This document shows positions 1 to 7,874 of a DNA stretch of 36,052 nucleotides, piece after piece. Every line of letters begins with the position of its first letter. The stretch's first letter is position 1. A program made the translations under genes and the position numbers. The stretch is from Bacteroidota bacterium (GTDB taxonomy: Bacteria > Bacteroidota > Bacteroidia > Chitinophagales > Chitinophagaceae), in contig JAEYQO010000021.1 of NCBI GenBank assembly GCA_023409975.1, forward strand, positions 1 to 36,052, read 5' to 3'. Under the pieces are notes generated by a model that worked only from the letters and a program-made list of their open reading frames with translations, was not told where the DNA came from and did not search any database.

Positions 1-56
1 GGGTAAGTACGGGGTAAGTACGGGGTATGTACGGGGTAAGTGCGGGTTAAGTAACG
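1..56. repeat. 11-bp tandem repeat array at the window edge
   Basis: About five copies of an 11-bp unit close to GGGGTAAGTAC, degrading to the right (variants with TATGTAC, TAAGTGC, TTAAGTAAC). It starts at the window edge, so its full extent is unknown. It is not coding in any convincing frame. Its period differs from the 7-nt arrays that follow. Confidence 0.8.
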
Positions 57-139
57 ACCTGCTTCCCGGTTTGCACCGGGGTGAGCTGCATGATTACCAG
101 CTCTATCTCCGGAACCTAAGTCGCTCATTTCGGAATTAC

Positions 140-230
140 GGCCAAGGCGATGGGCAAAGCCCAGGTCCAGGCCAAAGCACCACGAAACCCTGCATACGCC
201 AGGCCTTTAGCCTTTGGCCATTGGCGGGCT
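140..230. repeat. Degenerate GGCCAA / TTGGCCATTGG repeat remnant
   Basis: This carries the two modules seen in better shape at 31711 and 33405-33790: GGCCAA-type units (around 140-180) and a GCCTTTAGCCTTTGGCCATTGGCGGG-like stretch (205-228). Here the order is reversed relative to the 33-kb copies and the units are decayed. An open frame across 71-334 only reflects repeat composition. Confidence 0.65.
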
Positions 231-234
231 CCGC

Positions 235-290
235 TCTGACATCTGACATCAGTCATCCGACATCTGACATCCGACATCTGACATCTTTCA
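235..290. repeat. Heptad array, TCTGACA units
   Basis: Eight consecutive 7-nt units close to TCTGACA (variants TCAGTCA, TCCGACA, TCTTTCA). The same heptad array occurs at 33841-33878. It is followed at 318-336 by a remnant of an ACTAAC-type array, the same neighbour order as at 33935. From 337 to 434 I see no gene or recognisable site; this stretch is the 3' flank of lolA. Confidence 0.8.
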
Positions 291-434
291 TGGAATTGTC
301 GGTTAATACACTACCCCCAATGACTAACAGCTAAGAGTCAAATTGGTTGGTGTTTGATCGGCCCGTGATTTCTAAACGGACCTCATAGAAAATTTTTAGC
401 ATATCCCTGAATACGGAAGCTTCGTAACACCGGT

Positions 435-1082
435 TTACCTGAGGTCTACAACCTCTACACCCGGATATTTCTTAGCATCGAAGGTGAATAACGCATCAGC
501 GATGGCAGCATTCGGTGTGAAGCCACTGATCTCATAACGGTAGTGATTGCCGTTCTTTTCATAGACATTGCCGCCGACAATAGTATTCGATTTATCTACC
601 GCTAATTCCACTTTCGAAAACTGTTTTGAATTGTTCAAAGGCGTTAACTCAATAAGATCGACTTCTTTACCATTCAGTTTCCTGGAGCCAGCATATTTAT
701 ACCGATACTCCTTATCGTAGAAATTGGTGAAAAGCTTGTCTGGTGAGATGGTTTGTTCGTCGGGACTGTAAGTGGAGATCTGAACCTCATTGGCTGCTTT
801 AATATAAGTCCAGACGTTTTTACTATCACAGATAATCTCCTGATCCCCAAGGGTGAGTTTGTATTTAGGGCCTTTCATGAAAAAGGAACCTTTTTTTGTC
901 TGACTGGTCTTTCCGTTGGCGCTGACAAGATGTAAGGCAAAATTGGCTTTCAGTGACTTTAGGCCATTAATCTTTTTACTTACTGCTTCGAGGATGTTCT
1001 TAGCTTTTGTATCCTGCTGTGCAAAAGATAATCCAGAACCTAGCAAGAGGAACAGGATACTGAATAAAAAAAGTTTCTTCAT
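435..1082 (-). CDS. lolA: LolA-like outer-membrane lipoprotein carrier
   Basis: Periplasmic chaperone expected to take lipoproteins released from the inner membrane to the outer membrane. The chosen start (ATG at 1082) opens a clear signal peptide, MKKLFLFSILF... ending at SFAQ; an upstream in-frame extension of 18 residues has no signal character and is rejected. The mature part has the LolA-like alternation of short beta strands: a helix-rich start (NILEAVSKKINGLKSLKANF), a G-F-F-M-K-G-P-KYKL strand, the NVWTYI strand and a late FSKVELAVDK strand. Length is 215 aa, usual for the family. It lies 46 bp downstream of ftsK on the same strand and is probably cotranscribed; ftsK-lolA adjacency is also found in Escherichia coli. 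Family assignment is good; function is inferred from family. Confidence 0.85.
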   Translation of the reverse strand: MKKLFLFSILFLLLGSGLSFAQQDTKAKNILEAVSKKINGLKSLKANFALHLVSANGKTSQTKKGSFFMKGPKYKLTLGDQEIICDSKNVWTYIKAANEVQISTYSPDEQTISPDKLFTNFYDKEYRYKYAGSRKLNGKEVDLIELTPLNNSKQFSKVELAVDKSNTIVGGNVYEKNGNHYRYEISGFTPNAAIADALFTFDAKKYPGVEVVDLR

Positions 1083-1128
1083 TTGTTTTGAACTGTGATG
1101 TGAGCTAAGGCAATTTCTTTGCCAAAAA

Positions 1129-3648
1129 TCATTCAAAGGTACTTAAATACTGGTCAAGCTCCGCTTCCGTATGATACAGGACTTCGCGAGGCTTACTGCC
1201 CACAGCGGGTCCGACAATGCCGGCAGCCTCGAGCTGATCCATAATCCTCCCGGCACGGTTGTACCCCAGGTTGAACCTTCGCTGAAGCATTGAAGTGGAA
1301 CCGGATTGCGTCTGAACAACTACCCTTGCACAGTCTCCGAACAGCTTATCGCGGTTGGCCAGATCCACCACTTTTGTATTGGAGTCATCATCGTCCCCTT
1401 CATATTCGGGCAACTCGAAAGCAGTAGGGTAGCCCCGTTGAGCACCGATGAAATCAACCACTTCTTCCACTTCAGGCGTATCGACAAACGCACACTGCAG
1501 GCGGAGAAGTTCACTTCCGTGAGATACAAGCATGTCGCCCCGGCCGATGAGCTGCTCGGCACCACCGGCGTCGAGAATAGTGCGGGAATCAACCTTCGCT
1601 GAAACTTTGAAAGCTATCCGCGCAGGGAAGTTGGCTTTAATGGTTCCGGTGATGACATTTACCGAAGGCCGTTGAGTCGCAATGATCAGATGGATTCCCA
1701 CCGCACGAGCCAGCTGCGCCAGACGTGCAATCGGCATTTCGACTTCTTTACCGGCGGTCATGATCAGATCTGCAAACTCGTCAATCACAAGGACAATAAA
1801 AGGTAGATATTTATGGCCACGTTCGGGGCTGAGCTTTCTTTTGATGAATTTTTCGTTGTATTCTTTGATATTACGGGACCCGGCCTCTTTCAGTAATTCA
1901 TACCTATTGTCCATCTCAATACAAAGTGCATTGAGTGTATAGATGACCTTTTTAGTGTCGGTGATGATGGCTTCTTCTTCATTTGGAAGCTTGGCCAGGA
2001 AATGTTTTTCAATGGTGCGGTAGATGGAAAGTTCCACTTTCTTTGGGTCTACCATGACAAACTTCAGTTGAGAAGGATGCTTTTTGTAGAGCAAAGAAAC
2101 GAGGATGGCGTTGATTCCAACAGACTTACCCTGACCTGTGGCGCCGGCAACCAGAAGGTGTGGCATGGTAGCCAGGTCAACTATATAGTTCTCATTGTCG
2201 ATTTTCTTGCCAAGCGCAATGGGCAGAGACATTTTAGAATTCACAAACTTCCCGCTGGCCAGTAGCGCCCTCATCGACACAATTTGTTTGTTGGCATTGG
2301 GAACTTCAATACCGATGGTGCCTTTTCCGGGAATGGGTGCGATGATTCGAATACCTAAGGCAGCGAGGTTGAGGGCAATATCATCCTCGAGATTGCGGAT
2401 TTTGGAAATACGTACCCCTTCTGCCGGAACGATCTCATATAGCGTGACGGTAGGACCTACAGTTGCGCTGATGCGTTGAATTTCGATTCCAAAGCTTCGA
2501 AGCGTCTGAATGATCTGGGTCTTGTTCTTTTCCAGCTCTTCTTTGTCGAGCGTAATGTTTTCCGCCCGGTCTTCAAGCAGGTCGAGCGTTGGGAACTTGT
2601 AGCTCGGAAGGTCTAATTCAGGAGCATATGGTTCATCATCTTCGATACTGATATGACCGCCATTTTTTATTACAGACGCTTCTTCATTATGTGTAACTTC
2701 CAGCGAAAGCTCTGGCTCATCAGTCATGTTATCATCGTCCTCAACTATGTCTCCGGATGCTTCCGGCAGGTTTTCCTCCTCCTGAAGCAGGTCGACGAGG
2801 ATTTCTTCATCTTCCTCCACAGGGTCGTTTTCGTTCATTTTGGAAGGTACAGGAGCAGGTTTAGAAGGTGTCGTAGACTCGGATCGCTCGGTTACCGTCA
2901 TTCCAAAGCGCTGCAGCGGATCGTCTTCCTCAATCCTTAGCTGCGTATGAGTGTGTTCTGCCTGTGAATCAGTCGTCGCAGGTGCTTCATTATCGGAAGT
3001 AGCCAGACTGGCAGCCAGGGTTTGGGCTTTCATCCGGGCTTTACTGAGTAACGGCCGGATGTCAAGGGCAAATATTATGAATATGAAAAAGAGGCAGATA
3101 GCTGCGAGTAGCATACCCGTCCCCAGTGTTCCCAGAAACAACTGCAGGTAACTTACCGCCTCGGTACCCCAGGCTCCTCCAAATGGGAAACTGGCATTGG
3201 GCATGAGATAGGTAAGAAGCGGGGCACAGATCAGCAGTAAAATTGAAGTCCAGCGGAGATAACGAATAACAGGAACGACTCTACGGCCATAAACCAGGTT
3301 CAGTCCGAGACCCGTGATCCAGAGTCCCAGAACGAACGAAGCAATTCCGGCACCTTTGAAAACGAGTTCATGTGCTACGACGGCACCTAGTCTTCCTCCC
3401 CAGTTTGCTACAGCGGTATTGCTATGGAAGAGAAACGCTCTGCTTCCGGATGCACTCAGGAGTTTATCCTGATCAATTTGCCAGGTAAAACAATAGCTAA
3501 TTATTGATAAACAAATGAATACACCCGCGAGCAGGAAAAATGTACCGGTCCCCAGTCTTAACTGATTTCCTAAACTTACTTTTTGTGATGTTTCCTGATC
3601 CCGGTTCTTCGCTGCGCTGGATTTACTGCTTTTCTTCGACTTAGCCAT
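1129..3648 (-). CDS. ftsK: DNA translocase FtsK/SpoIIIE family
   Basis: Septum-anchored hexameric dsDNA pump that clears and aligns the terminus region and assists dimer resolution at division. Numbering from ATG 3648 (a GTG three codons upstream is open but weaker): a basic N-terminus, four hydrophobic membrane segments within residues ~35-200, then a long acidic, low-complexity linker (~220-350). The motor follows: Walker A GATGQGKS at ~502-509, Walker B VLVIDEFADL at ~619-628, and the ATQRPSVNVITG segment typical of FtsK. The C-terminal gamma winged helix is present (LQRRFNLGYNRAGRIMDQLE, ~788-807), the part that reads KOPS-type signals. At 839 aa it matches Bacteroidota homologues and lacks the very long linker of E. 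coli FtsK. lolA follows 46 bp downstream. Divergent from the T9SS cargo gene at 3836. Confidence 0.97.
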   Translation of the reverse strand: MAKSKKSSKSSAAKNRDQETSQKVSLGNQLRLGTGTFFLLAGVFICLSIISYCFTWQIDQDKLLSASGSRAFLFHSNTAVANWGGRLGAVVAHELVFKGAGIASFVLGLWITGLGLNLVYGRRVVPVIRYLRWTSILLLICAPLLTYLMPNASFPFGGAWGTEAVSYLQLFLGTLGTGMLLAAICLFFIFIIFALDIRPLLSKARMKAQTLAASLATSDNEAPATTDSQAEHTHTQLRIEEDDPLQRFGMTVTERSESTTPSKPAPVPSKMNENDPVEEDEEILVDLLQEEENLPEASGDIVEDDDNMTDEPELSLEVTHNEEASVIKNGGHISIEDDEPYAPELDLPSYKFPTLDLLEDRAENITLDKEELEKNKTQIIQTLRSFGIEIQRISATVGPTVTLYEIVPAEGVRISKIRNLEDDIALNLAALGIRIIAPIPGKGTIGIEVPNANKQIVSMRALLASGKFVNSKMSLPIALGKKIDNENYIVDLATMPHLLVAGATGQGKSVGINAILVSLLYKKHPSQLKFVMVDPKKVELSIYRTIEKHFLAKLPNEEEAIITDTKKVIYTLNALCIEMDNRYELLKEAGSRNIKEYNEKFIKRKLSPERGHKYLPFIVLVIDEFADLIMTAGKEVEMPIARLAQLARAVGIHLIIATQRPSVNVITGTIKANFPARIAFKVSAKVDSRTILDAGGAEQLIGRGDMLVSHGSELLRLQCAFVDTPEVEEVVDFIGAQRGYPTAFELPEYEGDDDDSNTKVVDLANRDKLFGDCARVVVQTQSGSTSMLQRRFNLGYNRAGRIMDQLEAAGIVGPAVGSKPREVLYHTEAELDQYLSTFE

Positions 3649-3835
3649 AGACGGCACGAGGTATGGGATACAATATTAATGAAGTATTGGCTTTTTCGTT
3701 GGTAAATGAGTAATATTGTCAAAAAGCTTATTTTGTGTAACCGGCGATATCGGCCAAACGAATATTATTTTGCTTCCGTCTTTGATAAATAGTCGCAAAC
3801 CTAGCATAGTGAATCATATAGCTGCATTTTATAAA

Positions 3836-6718
3836 ATGAAAAAAGCTTCGTTCTTTCTGGCTTTTGTAATTATAAGCCTCAGTTTCAGTAAGGTGGCTAA
3901 ATCCCAGTTGACTGTTACACCCTCACAAACTGCGGCGTCTCTGGCGCAGATGCTGGTCGGGACAGGTGTTCAGATTTCCAACGCTACCCTGGTGTGTCCT
4001 CCCAATGCCAATGGGATTTTCACTGCTATTGCACCTGCGTTTGGTTTGGATAGTGGTATTATTCTGACGTCAGGGCAGGCAAATACTGTCGGCGCGACCT
4101 GGGGGGCCAATGCGGCATACACCCAATTTGCGACCACCTCGAATAATGCCGGGGGGGATCCCGATCTGACGGCGCTGGCTAATCAGACAACTAATGATGT
4201 TTGTAAGCTGGAGTTCGATTTTGTTCCGGCAGGCGATACCATCAAGTTTGATTATGTTTTTGCTTCTGAAGAGTATAATGGACCCCATGGCAATTTTAAC
4301 TGTTCGATTAATGACGTATTCGGGTTCTTTATTTCCGGGCCTGGTATCGTCGGAAATGAAAATATTGCGTTGATTCCCAACACCCCTTATGCGGTAGGAG
4401 TGAGTACTGTTAATGATGGTGTAGGTGCATCAATTGGAAACTCCTGTTATACGAACACCGGGGGTAATGGCCCCTACACCCAGTATTATAATAATAATGT
4501 GGGCAATAATAACCTGGTTTATACGGGTTTTACCGATGTCTTTACAGCGGTAAGAGCTGTGACACCCTGTACAACTTATCATTTGAAGCTGGCGATAGCT
4601 GATGCTTCTGACCATGTATGGGATTCAGGTGTGTTTTTAAAAGCAGGTTCACTGACTTCGAATGCGATCACTGTCACACCGATTGGTGGTGGGGGGCTCG
4701 CGGCGCCTCAGCCATATACGGTAAGAGGCTGTCTGCCAGGACAGTTTGTTTTCAACCGTCCTTTCCCTTATCCTACACCGCTAACGATCAAATTCCAGAT
4801 TCAGGGTTCCGCTACAAATGGAACAGACTATAATCAGATTGCAGATAGTGTTGTAATCCCGGGAGGTCAGACTTCAACTATTCTGAATATTTATGGCATT
4901 CCAGTTAATCCGCCAACCGGACCTGAGAATGTGAAGCTGAGAATTTTCTCACCGTATTCCTGTACGACACCGGTTGTAATAGACAGTGCTGAAATATGGA
5001 TATATGATTCGCTGGATGTTGAGATTCTTTCAGCTGATACAGCGGTCTGTAAACATGAAAGTGTACAGATATTTACAAGGGGCGATACGCTGCTGGAGTT
5101 TACATGGTATCCCTCCGCAGGATTAGACAGTGTTAACGGAAGGAATCCGACGGCGACACCTTTGAGTACAACTACCTATACGGTTGCTGCTACACTTCCG
5201 GGATCGGGCTGTCCACCGTCACATGATCATATTACCATTTCCATACAGGAAGAACCTGATGTGGATGCAGGGCCGGATATTGTCACCTGCCTTGGTGTAC
5301 AGCTTCAATTGGATGTTAATGTAACACCGACTACACAGAACTATACCTATTCCTGGTCGCCGGGTACCAACCTGAGTGCGACGAATATTTCTAACCCAGT
5401 CAGCACACCCACCGGTGATATCACCTATTATATAGAAGTGGATCCAGGGGCGGCAGGCTGTCTGGGATATGATACGCTGAATATCCGGGTATTGCCTGAT
5501 GATTTTTCGCTGTTCAATTCCGATACAGCAATTTGCCGCGGTGCCAGTGTTCAGATAAATGCTATTGGTGATACTAATTTTACTTATACCTGGGACCCAC
5601 CGATCTGGATAAATGATCCTGGAGTTATCAGTCCGGTAATCACACCTGATACATCTCAATTGTATACCCTGACTGCTTCCTTCCCGGGTTGTCCGAATAT
5701 CGTTAAACAACTGTATTTCGACGTGCAACCAGTGCCTAATGTTTATGTGGGCCCTGACCGGGAAAAGTGCCAGTGGGATACAGTCATGATCCAGCCGATT
5801 ATTACTCCGGCAGGTTATCCGAATTATACCTATACCTGGGTGCCAGCCGGTGGGCTCGATGATCCCAGTTCGAAGAACGTCACCTTCTCAGGGCAGGCGA
5901 GCGTTTCGCCACTTTCGCTGAGCGTTGCTACACCCGCAGGATGTATTGGAACAGATGATCTGGACATTACTGTAAGACAGGGTAATTTTGCTTCGCTGGT
6001 GCCGGAAGATGCGGAGATTTGTCCAAGGGAGACGGTCACTATTAATGCAACCGGAGGTGTGTTTTATTACTGGAGTCCTCGTTACTATCTGTCTGATACG
6101 ATGACTGCAAGTGTTGTTGCCAGTCCCGTTACCAATACTACGTATAGTGTATTGGTTACCGATCAGTATGGCTGCCTTGATACGCTTGAGTCAAGGATTA
6201 TTGTGCATCCTGCGGCTGTGGTGGAATTGGGCAATACGGTAACGTTATATCCGGGAGAAAGTGTACAGATGGATCCCGAAGGAAATGGTCTGTATTTTAG
6301 CTGGTTCCCACCGCATGGGCTAAGCGCTACTAATATCGCGAATCCTGTGGCGATGCCGGATGTACGTACCCGTTACTTTGTTGAAGCAACGACTGAACAT
6401 GGCTGCACGGCGATGGATTCCATCGATGTATTGGTAGAAACTGAGACACTGCTGGATCTTCCGAATGCATTTTCTCCAGGCTCACAGCCTAACGAGGAGC
6501 TAAAAATTATCAAGAGGGGCCTTGCAACTTTGAAATATTTCCGTATTTTCAACCGTTGGGGAGCGAAGGTATTTGAAACCAGCGATATAGAAGAAGGCTG
6601 GGACGGGCGTTTGAACGGAACGCCACAGCCGATGGGTGTGTATGTGTATATGATTGAGGCTGAAACCAGTACCGGGCGCCGATTTGTAAAACAAGGAAAC
6701 GTAACATTAATTAGATAA
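3836..6718 (+). CDS. Large T9SS cargo, choice-of-anchor L and type B sorting domain
   Basis: Secreted or cell-surface protein exported by the type IX system. The start is ATG 3836 because it opens a signal peptide (MKKASFFLAFVIISLSFSKV...KSQ); the 40 residues upstream lack one. Order in the 960-aa protein: a choice-of-anchor-L-type domain (~25-270, with TLVCPPN, LDSGIILTSG, FVFASEEYN-like and NDVFGFFISGPG motifs), a Calx-beta-like module (~280-390, with NGTDYNQIADSVVIPGGQTS), then six Ig/PKD-like modules of ~80-90 aa, each starting with a short D-x-x-x-C/GP motif and a Y-x-W-x-P segment. The last ~85 residues (LPNAFSP..., FRIFNRWG, GWDG, GVYVYMIE) are the gliding-motility-associated type B C-terminal sorting domain. 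Next gene, 23 bp on, is its probable PorP/SprF partner. Ligand unknown. Confidence 0.9.
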   Translation: MKKASFFLAFVIISLSFSKVAKSQLTVTPSQTAASLAQMLVGTGVQISNATLVCPPNANGIFTAIAPAFGLDSGIILTSGQANTVGATWGANAAYTQFATTSNNAGGDPDLTALANQTTNDVCKLEFDFVPAGDTIKFDYVFASEEYNGPHGNFNCSINDVFGFFISGPGIVGNENIALIPNTPYAVGVSTVNDGVGASIGNSCYTNTGGNGPYTQYYNNNVGNNNLVYTGFTDVFTAVRAVTPCTTYHLKLAIADASDHVWDSGVFLKAGSLTSNAITVTPIGGGGLAAPQPYTVRGCLPGQFVFNRPFPYPTPLTIKFQIQGSATNGTDYNQIADSVVIPGGQTSTILNIYGIPVNPPTGPENVKLRIFSPYSCTTPVVIDSAEIWIYDSLDVEILSADTAVCKHESVQIFTRGDTLLEFTWYPSAGLDSVNGRNPTATPLSTTTYTVAATLPGSGCPPSHDHITISIQEEPDVDAGPDIVTCLGVQLQLDVNVTPTTQNYTYSWSPGTNLSATNISNPVSTPTGDITYYIEVDPGAAGCLGYDTLNIRVLPDDFSLFNSDTAICRGASVQINAIGDTNFTYTWDPPIWINDPGVISPVITPDTSQLYTLTASFPGCPNIVKQLYFDVQPVPNVYVGPDREKCQWDTVMIQPIITPAGYPNYTYTWVPAGGLDDPSSKNVTFSGQASVSPLSLSVATPAGCIGTDDLDITVRQGNFASLVPEDAEICPRETVTINATGGVFYYWSPRYYLSDTMTASVVASPVTNTTYSVLVTDQYGCLDTLESRIIVHPAAVVELGNTVTLYPGESVQMDPEGNGLYFSWFPPHGLSATNIANPVAMPDVRTRYFVEATTEHGCTAMDSIDVLVETETLLDLPNAFSPGSQPNEELKIIKRGLATLKYFRIFNRWGAKVFETSDIEEGWDGRLNGTPQPMGVYVYMIEAETSTGRRFVKQGNVTLIR

Positions 6719-6741
6719 CATCCATATTAAGGTTAGATAAC

Positions 6742-7782
6742 ATGATCAGGAAAAATACCTTTACCCGTGCAGGACTTGTAGCTGCTATGGTTTTTAGCTT
6801 ACAATCTGTACAGGCACAAGACATTCACTTTACCCAGTTTGATATGGCCCCGATGATTGTGAATCCTGCGTTGACGGGAGCACACCAGGGACAATGGCGT
6901 GCAGCAGGTATTTACAGGAATCAGTGGAGAAGTGTAACGGTTCCTTTTGTTACCTATGCAGCATCTTTTGACACCCGTTTGGTTAATGATCTGACCCATG
7001 ATGATTATCTGGCTGCTGGTGTGCAGGTGTATAACGACAAAGCTGGTGATGGTAATCTTTCCAATTTTTCCAGTCTGGTTTCGCTAGCCTACCACAAGTT
7101 TCTGGGCCAGAACGTAGACAAAACGCTTTCTATCGGATTGCAGGGAGGATATTCACAGAAAAGTATCGATCTGAGCAGACTCTATTTTGGAAATGAGTTT
7201 GATAACGGAAATTTCAACGTTGGTACTTCCGGAGACCAATTAAATAACAAAGTCGACTACTTTACGGTGAATGCCGGATTGAACTGGTCACATGCAGTCG
7301 GTGACCGCTTTGGCTATACCATTGGTGCAGGAGCATTCAATCTGAATCAACCGCAGGAGTCGCTCCAGAAGCGTATGAACAGTGAGGTAGGTCTTGGAAT
7401 TCGCTATGCCGCACAGGCAGGAGCCGTCGCCTATCTTTCTGAAAATTTCAGCCTTCGTCCCGCAGTTTTATATCAAACCCAGGCAACAGCAACAGAATTG
7501 GTTGCAGGGAATGAGTTTCACTACATCGTTGGAAATTCTGAGGTGCGTTCAGTTGCAACAGCAGTTTTTCTGGGCGGCTGGTACAGGAATAACGATGCCA
7601 TGATGATTTCAGGTGGTATCGAATGGAAAGGATTCCGTCTGGGGTTAAGTTATGACTACAACACTTCTTCGCTGAATACAGCATCAAACGGTAACGGTGG
7701 GTTTGAGATTGCACTGCGCTATGTCGCGCCCAGTCCACTTGATTTTGCACGTCGCTTAGTCTATCCTTGCGCACGTTTCTAA
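6742..7782 (+). CDS. PorP/SprF family T9SS outer-membrane protein
   Basis: Outer-membrane beta-barrel protein of the PorP/SprF family (346 aa). A signal peptide ends near SVQAQ, followed at once by the family's hallmark start QDIHFTQFDMAPMIVNPALTGA and the GIYRNQWRSV motif. The rest alternates beta strands and turns and ends with a barrel-like LRYVAPSP...CARF tail. In Flavobacterium, SprF-like proteins are needed for secretion or attachment of the type B cargo encoded next to them, so pairing with the protein encoded just upstream is the natural inference. Same operon as that gene (23-bp gap). A terminator-like hairpin follows at 7798. Confidence 0.93.
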   Translation: MIRKNTFTRAGLVAAMVFSLQSVQAQDIHFTQFDMAPMIVNPALTGAHQGQWRAAGIYRNQWRSVTVPFVTYAASFDTRLVNDLTHDDYLAAGVQVYNDKAGDGNLSNFSSLVSLAYHKFLGQNVDKTLSIGLQGGYSQKSIDLSRLYFGNEFDNGNFNVGTSGDQLNNKVDYFTVNAGLNWSHAVGDRFGYTIGAGAFNLNQPQESLQKRMNSEVGLGIRYAAQAGAVAYLSENFSLRPAVLYQTQATATELVAGNEFHYIVGNSEVRSVATAVFLGGWYRNNDAMMISGGIEWKGFRLGLSYDYNTSSLNTASNGNGGFEIALRYVAPSPLDFARRLVYPCARF

Positions 7783-7796
7783 TTCACTGAGAGGGA

Positions 7797-7830
7797 AGGG
7801 CAAAAAATATTTTTGCCCCTTTCTTTTTTT
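7797..7830 (+). terminator. Rho-independent terminator or attenuator
   Basis: A perfect 9-bp stem, GGGCAAAAA (7798-7806) and TTTTTGCCC (7810-7818), with a 3-nt loop, followed by a T-rich run to 7830. It sits between the PorP/SprF gene and the PorE-like gene on the same strand, so it either ends the first operon or lowers expression of the third gene. Confidence 0.8.
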
Positions 7831-7874
7831 CAAACAGATTGTTACTTTTATACCCATTAACAATGCTCACGCAC

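Noticed and set aside
71..334. An 87-codon open frame in the first intergenic region
   Set aside because: It runs through heptad and GGCCAA repeats; the product is repeat-derived and has no domain or signal peptide.
5219..5728. A 169-codon open frame antisense to the T9SS cargo gene
   Set aside because: Lies fully within the strongly supported Ig-like repeat region; composition is that of an antisense shadow.
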